Positions 27,898-36,822 of a DNA stretch of 64,000 nucleotides are shown one piece after another. Below the pieces are notes generated by a model. It was not told the origin of the DNA. It saw only the letters and a program-made list of their open reading frames with translations, and ran no database searches. Origin of the DNA: Pirellulaceae bacterium (lineage in GTDB: Bacteria; Planctomycetota; Planctomycetia; Pirellulales; Pirellulaceae); NCBI GenBank assembly GCA_028280445.1, contig JANQLU010000136.1:62001-126000 (forward strand), in the 5' to 3' direction. The translations under genes were made by a program, and so were the position numbers. Position 1 is the stretch's first letter. Each line of letters begins with the position of its first letter.

Positions 27898-29112
27898 ATG
27901 CGGCAAATCATCCCGTCAGTGCTCGCACTCGTGTCTGTTTTCCTGTGCAGTTTTTTGCCAGCACAAGACAAACAAAAACCAATCAAACTTTCCAAGAAAA
28001 ACCACCAATCACTTCAGCAGTATTATCTGCCTGGCATTGCACACAAAAATTTGGCGTCCATCGTTCATGGTGCCAACCAAATCATTCGCCGCAATGACAG
28101 CGAAGGATTTCAGAAAGTCGAATCGTACCTCAAGTCGAAACGCATTCCAACAATTTCGACCGCGTTGCCCGAAGCAAGAATTCGTCTGGCGTCGATGAAC
28201 GTCAAAGACGGTTTGCCTCATCCGGGAATCCGTGAGCTCGAAATCGTTGTTCCCAAATTGCTCAAGCAAATTCAAAACGTTCAACAAACCGTCGAGCAAT
28301 TTTCCTTGGCTCAAGAACGAATCAAACCAGCGGAAAACTGGCGTGCTTACGAAAGGCAATTTTGGACCAGCCATGTTTTGAAAAACCGAATTCAAAATAG
28401 CCAAACCGCATTGAAATGGATCCGTCAGTCGATTGAGCAGCTCAAAGCAGATAAAAAGGCAATCAAAAAACTCAACGACAAACAATCGGCGCTCGTCAAT
28501 GCAAATTACAAAACAAAACTCAATGAAATCAAACAGATCGAAACACGTTTAGCCGAAGGCGATATCGAACTTCGAATCTATCGGATGGAGGATGCCGTCC
28601 GGACGCTGGCCGACGCCAAATCTTCAGCGCTCAAAAAACTGGACGCGGCGTTTGCGATCGAACAAGACGCCGTGGTTCTGAACGACGCCATCAGAAAACA
28701 CAAAGGCAACAACACCTGGTTCCGTCGCCCCAATCTGAGAGATCAATCCGTTGCAGCAACGGTGAATGAACTGATCATTGCCGGTCGCAAACACGGTGGA
28801 AACTGGCAAGAAAAAGCGGCCTTGCTCAAAGTCGCGATTCACTGGTGGCAACGCGGACGATACGGATTTGGACCCGAAAAAAATGGGCTCCTGAAATCCA
28901 AAACCGCGTTAATGAACCAACGAGAAATGTTCCGGTTGATCATGCCGCTGAAAATGCCAAACCGACAGGATGTTCAATCTCAAAAGGTGGCGTTCTACCC
29001 GCTCCGACATCTTCACAATTGGGCCATTGAATATAGCAAACCCTTGCCGAAAGGCGGAGACAGTTACACACGGGTCGAAGGCAGAGTCAGTCTGTTCAAT
29101 GGATTTGTGTGA
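27898..29112 (+). CDS. Secreted coiled/helical hypothetical protein, 5' part of a TGA-interrupted gene
   Basis: Not recognised. A signal peptide (SVLALVSVFLCSFLPAQ) follows a start with a good AGGGGA Shine-Dalgarno. The 404 residues are Lys/Gln/Glu-rich and strongly helical, with probable coiled coil around 110-260 (IQNVQQTVEQFSLAQERI, LKADKKAIKKLNDKQ). The frame ends at TGA 29110-29112, inside the strand-like segment RVSLFNGFV. Exactly the same frame then continues for another 273 codons (GSNVAISAVRRVRVETDD...), so this is very probably the first 60 percent of a 678-residue protein. A nonsense mutation, sequencing error or TGA recoding are the possible causes; see findings. Confidence 0.75.
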   Translation: MRQIIPSVLALVSVFLCSFLPAQDKQKPIKLSKKNHQSLQQYYLPGIAHKNLASIVHGANQIIRRNDSEGFQKVESYLKSKRIPTISTALPEARIRLASMNVKDGLPHPGIRELEIVVPKLLKQIQNVQQTVEQFSLAQERIKPAENWRAYERQFWTSHVLKNRIQNSQTALKWIRQSIEQLKADKKAIKKLNDKQSALVNANYKTKLNEIKQIETRLAEGDIELRIYRMEDAVRTLADAKSSALKKLDAAFAIEQDAVVLNDAIRKHKGNNTWFRRPNLRDQSVAATVNELIIAGRKHGGNWQEKAALLKVAIHWWQRGRYGFGPEKNGLLKSKTALMNQREMFRLIMPLKMPNRQDVQSQKVAFYPLRHLHNWAIEYSKPLPKGGDSYTRVEGRVSLFNGFV

Positions 29113-29934
29113 GGCAGCAATGTCGCGATCTCGGCAGTTCGCCGAGTAAGAGTTGAAACCGATGATGCTGTCGTCCAATACTTGAATAGCGGTCAAGATG
29201 ACATTGATCTGCTGCCATACCGAATTGTCGGTTATTACGAATACAGCCAGGCGCTGCGATATTTTACGGCGCTGCTCAAACGTTCCAACGCAGATGACAT
29301 CAAAGCGTATAACAGCTACATCGCTCAACGTCCCGAGCTGTTTATCATCGATGGCAAGCGCCCCGCAAAAAACGATTCCAAAGATAAAACCGTTGAAAGC
29401 ACAACTGGCATTTTTGATTTGATGGCGCTCGCACGTATCGAACTCGGTGCAGTTAAATCGGCATTTATGGGTGAAAAAAATGCCTTTTTCAACAAATCCG
29501 TTCCTCTTCATGAATATCCTGCATTGCGCAATCAGTTGATGATTGGCATCAACGCTCATCGGCAAAACCTGGCGCGCAATCAGGAATTTAAAACGGAAGT
29601 GGTCAAGGCAGAAAAAACCAAAGGCACCACCAAGACATTGGCGTACATTCGACGACTGATCATGCTCAACCAAATGACTCAAGCATTGGTTCAGCTCAAT
29701 TCAAAAATCGGTGATACGTCCAGCTTGGCCACCTACAAAAAATGGGAATCCGAATCGAGCTACGCGCTAAAAACGTTGCGAGAAAAAGTGACTCGTCCAA
29801 ACGTGCAAATCAGCTATACCCATTCCGACATTAGAACTGTCGGCGCACCCTGTGGAGTCAGCCAGGTCATGAGACGATTGGAGCGCGGGGGACCTTATGC
29901 AGTTCCTATCAGAAGCCCTCAGCAACGACGATAG
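29113..29934 (+). pseudogene. 3' part of the TGA-interrupted secreted-protein gene
   Basis: Continues the 27898 frame without shift immediately after the in-frame TGA. The sequence is convincingly coding (VAISAVRRVRVETDDAVV, then DDIDLLPYRIVGYYEYSQAL) and keeps the helical, charged style of the first part. No ATG with ribosome-binding site is near the junction; the first possible start is a TTG at 29182. So independent translation is unlikely, and it is better read as the tail of the same protein. The final 35 residues (CGVSQVMRRLERGG) are Arg-rich and end just before a dense repeat cluster. Function unknown. Confidence 0.65.
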
Positions 29935-29976
29935 AGCGGATGACAGGCACATCATGATCGGTCACTGGCGTTGGTT

Positions 29977-30319
29977 TCGGGAGGGTGAGGCTCCCGCCGA
30001 ACCGAATCCTGTGAGCGGCAAGGCGCTAGCCGCCGGTACATCAGCGCATCGAACCGGCGGCTAGCGCCTTGCCGTGCGGGGTGCCACTGGCTTTGCCAGT
30101 GATTTGCACATTTACTCACGATTTTTCGCTCAATCGAAGTACCTTAACAACCACTATCCAACCACGTCACTGGCGGAGTCAGTGGCACCCTAAATTAGAG
30201 TTTGCAGCCATAAAATCTCAATGACAACAGGTCCATAAAATTTCCTCATGAGCGAGGGACCAGAAACGATTCAACTGGACAGCCAATCAGAGGCCCATCC
30301 TGTAAATCCTGTCTAAAAA
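29977..30319. repeat. Dense mosaic of repeat families D, A, B, F and I
   Basis: Fills most of the 407-nt gap 29935-30341. Family D unit 29977-30004 runs into family A copy 2 (30011-30075). That abuts MITE-like B copy 3 (30079-30190, bounded by GGGTGCCACTGGCTTTGCCA and its inverse). A family F fragment GAGCGAGGGACCAGAAACGA lies near 30250, and a reversed family I unit ATCCTGTAAATCCTGTC is at 30297-30319. No gene-like sequence remains between them. Confidence 0.9.
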
Positions 30320-30341
30320 TCTTCGGACCGTCAGGAATTTT

Positions 30342-31604
30342 CTAAACTTGCTCGTCGGCAAAAATGTCGGCGAGTTCCTGTCGACGGCGAACCAATTTTG
30401 ACTGGCCGCTGTCCACCAAAACCTCGGCAGCAAATGGTTTGCTGTTATAGTTGGATGCCATCACAAATCCATAGGCACCCGCACATTCGATAATCAGATA
30501 ATCTCCGATGCCAGCGACCGGCAGTTCACGTGCTTCGACAAAACCACCCTCTTGCTGTGTAAAAATATCACCAGATTCACATAGAGGTCCGCCGACAATC
30601 ACGTTTTGTGTCCGCTCACTTGCCGCACCCTCCCGATGGCAAATCGACATGGGATGATAGGCTCCATACATGATCGGACGTGCAAGGTTGTTGAAACCAG
30701 CATCCACCAAATAAAACAGATTTTCACCCATCTGTTTGATCGCGCGAATTTCGCTGATCAAGTAACCGCTTTCCGCCGTCAAAAATCGCCCGGGTTCGAT
30801 TTCCAACTGGAACGCGTGACCAAATTCTTCTTGCAGCTCGCGTCGCGTTGCGTCCCACAATTCAAAATAGCGAGGAATATCCAGATGCGAATCTTGGGCT
30901 TTGTATGGAGTCGGTAAACCACCACCGGCGCTGATGACTTTGACCGTGCGACCGACTGTTTGAACGGCCGCTTTCATCGCGTCACAAACCTGGGAAAGAT
31001 GTTCGAAATCGGTTCCCGATCCAATGTGCATGTGTAGTCCGGTCACTTGAACACCGAAATGATCCGCGCGTTGCAGACAATCCTCGAGTTGATCATGCCA
31101 GATGCCGTGCTTGGATTGCGGCCCACCGGTGTTCGTTTTCTGTGAGTGGCCGTGACCAAATCCCGGATTGATACGCAGTGTTATTTCGCTGCCAGGCATT
31201 CGTTGGCCAATTTGGTCAATCATGTCCGGTGAACCGACATTGCAATGGATGTGTTTTTCACAAACCATGTCCAACGATACTCGATCAAAAATATCTGCCG
31301 TATAGACGATCGAATGTGGCTCACCGGTCGCCTGATAACCGGCCGCTTCGGCGCGAAGGATTTCGCCGGCGCTGACCGCATCAACGACAACACCTTGCTC
31401 TCGCATTAATTTCAATACGGACAGGTTTGAGTTCGCTTTTTGAGCATAACGAATCACATCGAATGACCGTAACTGCTCAATCCGCTGGCGAATAATCTCG
31501 GCATCGTAGACAAATGTCGGCGTCCCATATTGCTCGGCAAGTTCAGCAACAGGGACACCGGCGATTTCAGAACGCGTGATCGCAAATTTTGTTTGAATCG
31601 TCAT
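30342..31604 (-). CDS. lysA: Diaminopimelate decarboxylase
   Basis: PLP-dependent fold-III decarboxylase converting meso-diaminopimelate to L-lysine, the last step of lysine synthesis, in the cytosol. The PLP-binding lysine is in the N-terminal motif VIRYAQKANSNLSVL. Other family marks are SAGEILRAEAAGY, the glycine motif VISAGGGLPTPYK, the EPGRFLTAESGYL loop that binds the cofactor phosphate, and CESGDIFTQQE with the catalytic Cys. I chose ATG 31604 because upstream in-frame starts are only a TTG and a GTG with non-conserved residues. The gene stands alone: both flanks are repeat-rich. Confidence 0.93.
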   Translation of the reverse strand: MTIQTKFAITRSEIAGVPVAELAEQYGTPTFVYDAEIIRQRIEQLRSFDVIRYAQKANSNLSVLKLMREQGVVVDAVSAGEILRAEAAGYQATGEPHSIVYTADIFDRVSLDMVCEKHIHCNVGSPDMIDQIGQRMPGSEITLRINPGFGHGHSQKTNTGGPQSKHGIWHDQLEDCLQRADHFGVQVTGLHMHIGSGTDFEHLSQVCDAMKAAVQTVGRTVKVISAGGGLPTPYKAQDSHLDIPRYFELWDATRRELQEEFGHAFQLEIEPGRFLTAESGYLISEIRAIKQMGENLFYLVDAGFNNLARPIMYGAYHPMSICHREGAASERTQNVIVGGPLCESGDIFTQQEGGFVEARELPVAGIGDYLIIECAGAYGFVMASNYNSKPFAAEVLVDSGQSKLVRRRQELADIFADEQV

Positions 31605-31674
31605 CTCATCTTTTATTGAAAAATTGGTCGTGGTGCCGTTAGCGCTGGTTTGTGCGGTAATCACTTGCAACTAA

Positions 31675-31741
31675 TACGAGCACGAAGCGCCAACGAGTGG
31701 TTTTGCGCGGTCAAACCACTCGCTGGCGCTTCGCGCTCGTA
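31675..31741. repeat. Palindromic repeat family H
   Basis: TACGAGCACGAAGCGCCAAC with GAGTGGTTT on the left, and AAACCACTCGCTGGCGCTTC with GCGCTCGTA on the right: arms of about 29 bases around a nine-base loop. It lies 70 nt upstream of the lysA start. I recall similar units from other planctomycete genomes; only one copy is in this window. Confidence 0.85.
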
Positions 31742-32030
31742 AGGCTCACGGATTCACAAAATTCCGCTCACCACTTTGGCCACGCTCAAAAGATTGCTCA
31801 AAACCCGATTTTACTTTGTTGCTGACAGAAAATCACGGGGTTTGAAAGGGCGAAACTGAGATTGCACGTCTTTAAATCCGTTTCATTGCCCGATTGCCTG
31901 CCAACAAACAATTGCAGCAAACCAACAGCGTGCGTTTGTCAACAGATTTAATCCATAGACTTTTTGCCGGTGCACTGCCGCGATATTACGGAAGCCAACC
32001 GTCTCGCCCTCCTGCAGCGTGTATCGTATC

Positions 32031-32104
32031 GGCTCGGCAGGAGCCTCGCCCTCCCAAGAACCTCGCCCTCGCTCGGAGCCTCGCCTGGAACCTCGCCTTC
32101 GCAT
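32031..32104 (-). repeat. Repeat family D, tandem degenerate copies
   Basis: Reversed family D palindrome (GGCTCGGCAGGAGCCTCGCC) followed by three more CCTCGCC[CT]TC-type fragments, as if the unit had been partly amplified. Part of the 579-nt gene-free stretch 31605-32183. About 31742-32030 shows nothing recognisable. Confidence 0.75.
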
Positions 32105-32115
32105 CACGACCAAAC

Positions 32116-32157
32116 AAAAAAAACCTCGATGTGACAACACATCGAGGTTCTGTTTTT
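32116..32157 (-). terminator. Bidirectional rho-independent terminator
   Basis: Perfect 12-bp stem AACCTCGATGTG/CACATCGAGGTT (32122-32133 with 32138-32149), four-base loop, A-run on the left and TTTTTT on the right. Located 27 nt past the stop of the minus-strand DUF1501 gene. Confidence 0.88.
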
Positions 32158-32183
32158 TAATTAGCTCTGCTGACTCGAATCAA

Positions 32184-33464
32184 CTAACCCGTCTTTTTGG
32201 AAAACAAATCTTTGATTACTTTTCCGCCGTTGGCAATTTTCATCGGTCGATTGTTATTGCTGGTAAACGTTTTCTGGAGCGAAATACCGAGCGATTTGCA
32301 GACGGACGCCATCAAATCTTCCGAAGCGTACGCTTGGCCTTCGACCCGCGTTCCGTCTTCGTTCGTTTTTCCGACCGCTTTACCACCTACGAAATCGCCG
32401 CCACCCACAACTGCACTCCAGCTGCGAGCCCAGTGGTCACGGCCGGTGTTTCCGTTAATACGCGGTGTTCGTCCAAATTCGCCCATCCAGATAATGACGG
32501 TATCTTTGAGCATGTCTCGCTCTGTCAAATCTTCGACCAACGCGCTCATGGCTCGGTCCAGGGTCGGCAATCGTTGGTTTTGAAGTGTTGGGAAAATGTT
32601 TTGGTGATTGTCCCAACCGCCCAAGCTGACTTCGACAAACGGAACACCGACTTCGACCAAACGTCGAGCCAGCAAACAACCACGACCAAAATTGTTTTGG
32701 CCATAGCGTTCTTGTACCTTTTGATCTTCTTCGTTGACACGGAAAGCTTTCATTTGCTCACTGGTCATCAGGTTCAACGTTTTTTGCAGAACCTTGGCAT
32801 GCTCTTCCGCAGCTGCGCCACGGTTTTGCTTGATGAAGCCGGATTCCAGCATTTTCAACGCTTGCATCCGTTGTGTCAGTCGATCCGGTGTCAGGTTCAT
32901 ATTCAAATTGCGAACTTGACCATTGGAGTTCACCGAAAATGGAGCCCAAGCCATTCCCAGGAATCCGGGACCTTCACTTCCGCCGCCGATTGATACGAAC
33001 GGAGGAATTTCCAGTTCAGGTCGCTGATCGGACAGCTCGTGAGCGACTACCGAACCGTAACTTGGGTGTTGGATATTTTGACTGGGAACGTATCCGGTGT
33101 GCATGTAATAACGACCGCGTGCATGGTCAGCCTCGCGAGTGCTCATCGAACGCACGATGGACAATCGATCCATCACTTTGGCGATGCTGGGCAGATGTTC
33201 CGAAATTTCCACGTCACCAGCGGTTTTAATTGGTTTGAACGGACCGCCGGTTGCAGTACCTGGTTTCAAATCCCACAAGTCAATGGTCGAAGGGCCGCCA
33301 CCCATCCACAACAGGATCGCGCTTTTGCGGTTCTTCTTCAACTCGTTGGCGTTGGCATGCAAGGTGTTGCCCATCGCCAATGCCGTTCCTGTCAGTGCAG
33401 ATGCACCAGCCATATGAGCCATGAAGTGACGCCGGGACATTCCAGTAGGAGTTCGAAAATTCAT
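32184..33464 (-). CDS. DUF1501 (sulfatase-like) Tat-exported protein
   Basis: A 426-residue protein of the DUF1501 family, alkaline-phosphatase superfamily fold, typically paired with DUF1549/DUF1553 proteins in planctomycetes. The Tat motif SRRHFM (Arg11, Arg12) and the hydrophobic segment ASALTGTALAMG are followed by LLWMGGGPSTIDLWDLKPG, the usual DUF1501 opening. Also visible: HARGRYYMHTGY, VGVPFVEVSLGGWDNHQN and VIIWMGEFGRTPRING, which hold the residues expected around a metal site. A GAGGA Shine-Dalgarno precedes the ATG. It is 61 nt after the DUF1549 gene and before a strong terminator, so it ends that operon. Substrate unknown. Confidence 0.94.
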   Translation of the reverse strand: MNFRTPTGMSRRHFMAHMAGASALTGTALAMGNTLHANANELKKNRKSAILLWMGGGPSTIDLWDLKPGTATGGPFKPIKTAGDVEISEHLPSIAKVMDRLSIVRSMSTREADHARGRYYMHTGYVPSQNIQHPSYGSVVAHELSDQRPELEIPPFVSIGGGSEGPGFLGMAWAPFSVNSNGQVRNLNMNLTPDRLTQRMQALKMLESGFIKQNRGAAAEEHAKVLQKTLNLMTSEQMKAFRVNEEDQKVQERYGQNNFGRGCLLARRLVEVGVPFVEVSLGGWDNHQNIFPTLQNQRLPTLDRAMSALVEDLTERDMLKDTVIIWMGEFGRTPRINGNTGRDHWARSWSAVVGGGDFVGGKAVGKTNEDGTRVEGQAYASEDLMASVCKSLGISLQKTFTSNNNRPMKIANGGKVIKDLFSKKTG

Positions 33465-33525
33465 GCTGTCCTCTTTCTAAGCAGATGGTTGAATTGTTAT
33501 CGCCACACAGGCGTTGTGTTATCAA

Positions 33526-35223
33526 TTAGTGATTGAAAATAAATTCGTTGCTGTTCAGGATGACCCACCACATATCACGCAGGCCTTCAGCGACATCGCC
33601 ACTACGGGCCTTGATGAGTTGAACTGCAAGTTTTTGTTCGGTACGTGTTGCTCGTCTGGAAAGCCCCGCCAGAAATAGCCGATCGACTTTCTTGGAAAGA
33701 CTCAATTTTCTGTCTTTCACAACATCATCCAACAACGTTCCTTGCGATTTACCCGTCGCGTTTTTGATCAGATCACCGTTGAACATCATCAATGTCTGTG
33801 GAATCGTTCCGTTGAACGTCGTTGTTTCGTCGCCTTCGTCGGTTCCAAAGGCTTGGCTAAACTGCTGCAGCCACATGTTTTTTCTGCGCTCTTGCTCCGC
33901 GTAACTGCCGCGGTTTCCGGCAGCCTTGGTCGCAGCAACTAGCGATTCGTAAAGTTCTTCGGCACGCATTTGCCGCAAATAGAAATGCGAAAATCTCGCC
34001 GGCTCACCCATCAGCGGGTCGTCTTTTTTGTTGTTGCTGGTCATTCGGCTCGAAAGAGCATAAGGTCGGCTCAACACGATCCAACGCATCAATTCACGCA
34101 TATCGTAGCGATACTGCTTGAATGTTTTGGCGAGGTAGTCGAGTAATTCCGGATTGCTCGGGCTGTTGTGTGGTCCCAGGTCATCAACTGGTTTCGTGAA
34201 ACCATAGCCCAGAAAATGCGACCACATTCGGTTGACGATCGCTTTATCCATATAAGGCGATTTCACAATCATTTTGCCAAGTTCTTTGCGACGGTTCACT
34301 TCGTCGAGATAACCCGATGGGTTGATCGCCGTTCCATCAACAAAAACTGGAAAGGCAACTTTGACCAGACCGTTTCGCAACTCGTAAAACAGATCTGCAT
34401 TTTTGGGTTTGCGGCTTTCACCAGCAAAATCTTGATCGACCAATTCGCCGATCAATCCTTGGTCACTCTGTCTCAGGCGGAGAGCACGAGTTTGACGAAA
34501 GAATGCGTTCATCTCCCAGTATTTTTGCTGCTTCCAATCATTAAACGGATGATTGTGGCACTGAGTGCATTGAACTTGCAGACCCAAAAAGATCTGTGAT
34601 GTTTTGGCTGTTGCCTGGGCACCGTTTTCTTCGTTGACTTTGTCAATCAGGAAATTAACCGCACCATTGAATTTGTCGCTGCCTGGCCGTGCAGTTCCCG
34701 TGGCGGTGATAAGTTCGTAAACCATTTTGTCGTACGGTTTACCACGGGCAAAACTGTCACGCAGGTATTTGTTCATGCCAGCGCGGGAAACCATCGAGTT
34801 TCTGTTGTTTCCACCCGTTCGACCAATTAACAAATTCGACCAAATCGTCGTCCAATTCCGCGCGAAATCTTCGACGTACCGATCATCGTTCATCAACCGA
34901 TCGACCAGCCGTTCACGTTTGTCTTGAGATTTGTCGTTGAGAAACTCGTTCAACTCGTCGACCGTTGGGATACGGCCGATCAAATCCAGAAATGTTCGCC
35001 GTACCCACTCGTTGTCTGTCGCATTGGGAGACGGCTTCAAACCGTATTCGTCCCAAGTCTTTTCGACCAATGCATTGATGTTGGCGATCGGATCTTGATT
35101 CGAATTCTGCTTCTTGGCGACCGTGGTCGACGCTTGGCTGGTGGCTGTCTGGGCAGACAGAAACTGGCAAGAGAGAGTGATACACGAAAAAACCGCTAAC
35201 CATGCGATTCGATGAATCATCAA
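33526..35223 (-). CDS. DUF1549/DUF1553 domain protein
   Basis: A 565-residue exported protein with a signal peptide (AWLAVFSCITLSCQFLSAQ). The N-terminal DUF1549 domain (about 50-250) includes WVRRTFLDLIGRIPTVDEL and a CxxCH motif in VQCTQCHNHPFNDWKQ, a possible haem c site. The C-terminal DUF1553 domain (about 300-550) includes NRMWSHFLGYGFTKPVDDLG, RPYALSSR and the closing WVILNSNEFIFNH. This short form lacks the extra N-terminal cytochrome domain of larger relatives. GGGGGAAA precedes the ATG. It leads an operon with the DUF1501 gene. The role of the family is unproven. Confidence 0.94.
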   Translation of the reverse strand: MMIHRIAWLAVFSCITLSCQFLSAQTATSQASTTVAKKQNSNQDPIANINALVEKTWDEYGLKPSPNATDNEWVRRTFLDLIGRIPTVDELNEFLNDKSQDKRERLVDRLMNDDRYVEDFARNWTTIWSNLLIGRTGGNNRNSMVSRAGMNKYLRDSFARGKPYDKMVYELITATGTARPGSDKFNGAVNFLIDKVNEENGAQATAKTSQIFLGLQVQCTQCHNHPFNDWKQQKYWEMNAFFRQTRALRLRQSDQGLIGELVDQDFAGESRKPKNADLFYELRNGLVKVAFPVFVDGTAINPSGYLDEVNRRKELGKMIVKSPYMDKAIVNRMWSHFLGYGFTKPVDDLGPHNSPSNPELLDYLAKTFKQYRYDMRELMRWIVLSRPYALSSRMTSNNKKDDPLMGEPARFSHFYLRQMRAEELYESLVAATKAAGNRGSYAEQERRKNMWLQQFSQAFGTDEGDETTTFNGTIPQTLMMFNGDLIKNATGKSQGTLLDDVVKDRKLSLSKKVDRLFLAGLSRRATRTEQKLAVQLIKARSGDVAEGLRDMWWVILNSNEFIFNH

Positions 35224-35776
35224 TTTTCCCCCGTGGATGACGTTTTTTTAGTCAATTGTTGAATGTCTCAAGGCCGTATTTTATTTGATCAAAACCACTT
35301 TCGGGCATGAAATTTCGCAAGCTTGGCAAATCAAAGGTTTCGGCGAAAATCTCGCTCGAAAAAATAAAGTTCCGATTTTTTTGATTTTAGCTTGCTAACA
35401 AGTTTTTAAACCCCACCAAATAAGTGGATTATAATTGATCAATTGTTCGATTTTGATACACGCAAAATAAAACAGGTGTGCCAACCTGTCAGTCAGCACA
35501 CCTGTTTATTGTTTCGCATTTGAGTCGTGATTGCCTCGTGCGTATTCGTTTGAAGTGCTGAGACTAATATAAAATGATAATTCCTGGCCCGAGGCTGACT
35601 GCCGAAACAGTCAACCTTGGGCACTGCCTCGTCTCTGTTCCAACCCCAGTGCTACGAGCACCAGTGGGGTGAAACCACTTCCGAATCGCGTAAATGCAAT
35701 TCGTATGCCAAACTCAGAATCTGAAATTGAAAGAAAATATCGCCAACAATTTTTCCACAGGCGATGCTGGCAGACA
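35224..35776. other. Gene-free stretch with hairpins between DUF1549 and SGNH genes
   Basis: 553 nt. Contains the terminator-like hairpin at 35470-35507 and, near 35640-35670, an imperfect palindrome CCCCAGTGCTACGAGCACCA ending in GTGGGG that looks like another dispersed repeat (one copy here). The part next to 35224 should carry the promoter of the DUF1549/DUF1501 operon. No ORF is convincing. Confidence 0.55.
35470..35507. terminator. Hairpin, probable terminator
   Basis: Perfect 12-bp stem AAACAGGTGTGC/GCACACCTGTTT with a 14-base loop, flanked by A/T-rich sequence on both sides. It is 270 nt beyond the stop of the minus-strand SGNH gene and may close that transcript. Confidence 0.65.
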
Positions 35777-36721
35777 TCAATTTTTGACCGCTTTGTTTTT
35801 CTGCTTGCGATATTCCTGAACAACCTTGTAGGCAATTTGGGTTAACTCTGACTGCATCTCGGAAGATATTCGGTCTTCCACAATGTGGTCTTTGCCCTGA
35901 GGATTCTCAGACAGTGACAGCGACAGAAAATCGGCGGCGATCAGGTATTCAAAAACTCTGGCGGTCAGAATGGCACCTGCGCGGTTGGCGTGGTTTCCGT
36001 CCGAATGGAGCGTCCAATCGGGATGAGATTCCAAAGCCGCGTTCCAGGCAAGTCCGACAGGTGCAATCGTGGCACCGGATTCTCGAACAATCGTTTCGTG
36101 CAGCTGGTGAACACGTTTGGCTTCGGACAAACAGTTCTTCAATTCTTCGGCTGATTTGTTTCTCCGTTGTCCCCATTCCGGGTACATGATGACCTTGGCC
36201 CCTATCGCATTGGCCATTTTTGTCAGTTCGAGCGCTGCATCGTACGGGTAATCGTGCTGGCCAGAAACGCTGTACTTCTGGGCCTGTAAAACGACGATAT
36301 CCCATTTACCTTGCTTGATCCGATCAGTCGTTCGTTGATTCCTCAAGTGATCGACGAGAAACGAACCCGCGCGAATCTCGCAATAAATTTTTTGTTTTGA
36401 TTGCCGTTTGTTCAACATGGTCTGAACCATTTTGGGCATCTGGCAAGTCGACGTGTGACTGTTTCCGATAAACAGAATCCGATAATCGGCTTGCTGATAT
36501 TCGTTGTCGTTGCGCTCGCCATAGCCCCTGGCCATATCGACTGGCGGATCGAGAGATTCCGATTGATTGGACGGGTTCGAATCTGAATCGGCAATTGGTT
36601 TTTTGCCACAGCCTCCGGCGAAAACCAATATTCCGACCAACAACCAGGCCAAGCAAATCATTTTGCGGCAGTTGTTGTGGACATCGATGGGCGACACAGC
36701 CGGCACAAAATTGCGATTCAT
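35777..36721 (-). CDS. SGNH/GDSL-like hydrolase, lipoprotein
   Basis: A probable envelope-anchored esterase-fold protein. The N-terminal hydrophobic segment CLAWLLVGILVFAGGCGKK ends in a lipobox-type Cys, suggesting a lipoprotein. Block I of the SGNH fold is ILFIGNSHTS (nucleophile Ser), and the C-terminal catalytic pair appears in LHSDGNHANRAGA (Asp and His). Between are WDIVVLQAQKYS and VIMYPEWGQRR. I use ATG 36721, which has GGAAA in front, rather than an in-frame TTG 12 nt upstream. It stands alone on the minus strand. Substrate not predictable; acetyl-xylan or peptidoglycan acetyl esters are only guesses from the fold. Confidence 0.85.
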   Translation of the reverse strand: MNRNFVPAVSPIDVHNNCRKMICLAWLLVGILVFAGGCGKKPIADSDSNPSNQSESLDPPVDMARGYGERNDNEYQQADYRILFIGNSHTSTCQMPKMVQTMLNKRQSKQKIYCEIRAGSFLVDHLRNQRTTDRIKQGKWDIVVLQAQKYSVSGQHDYPYDAALELTKMANAIGAKVIMYPEWGQRRNKSAEELKNCLSEAKRVHQLHETIVRESGATIAPVGLAWNAALESHPDWTLHSDGNHANRAGAILTARVFEYLIAADFLSLSLSENPQGKDHIVEDRISSEMQSELTQIAYKVVQEYRKQKNKAVKN

Positions 36722-36822
36722 TTCTGTTTCCAAAAGATCGGGTCGAATTCACCAAGTATTGTTACGTGATCGACAGAAAGATGGTTTATACAAATTTGGA
36801 GAGCATGTTTATGAGGGCATGT

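Noticed and set aside
29110-29150. Confident selenocysteine call at the in-frame TGA
   Set aside because: The downstream hairpin meets loose SECIS spacing rules, but the stem is only 6 bp, no selenocysteine genes are visible, and the protein is not a known selenoprotein. Kept only as one alternative in the finding.
32019-32993. 324-codon plus-strand ORF opposite the DUF1501 gene
   Set aside because: Lies antisense to a clear DUF1501 gene with recognised motifs; its translation has no family-like features and begins inside a repeat.
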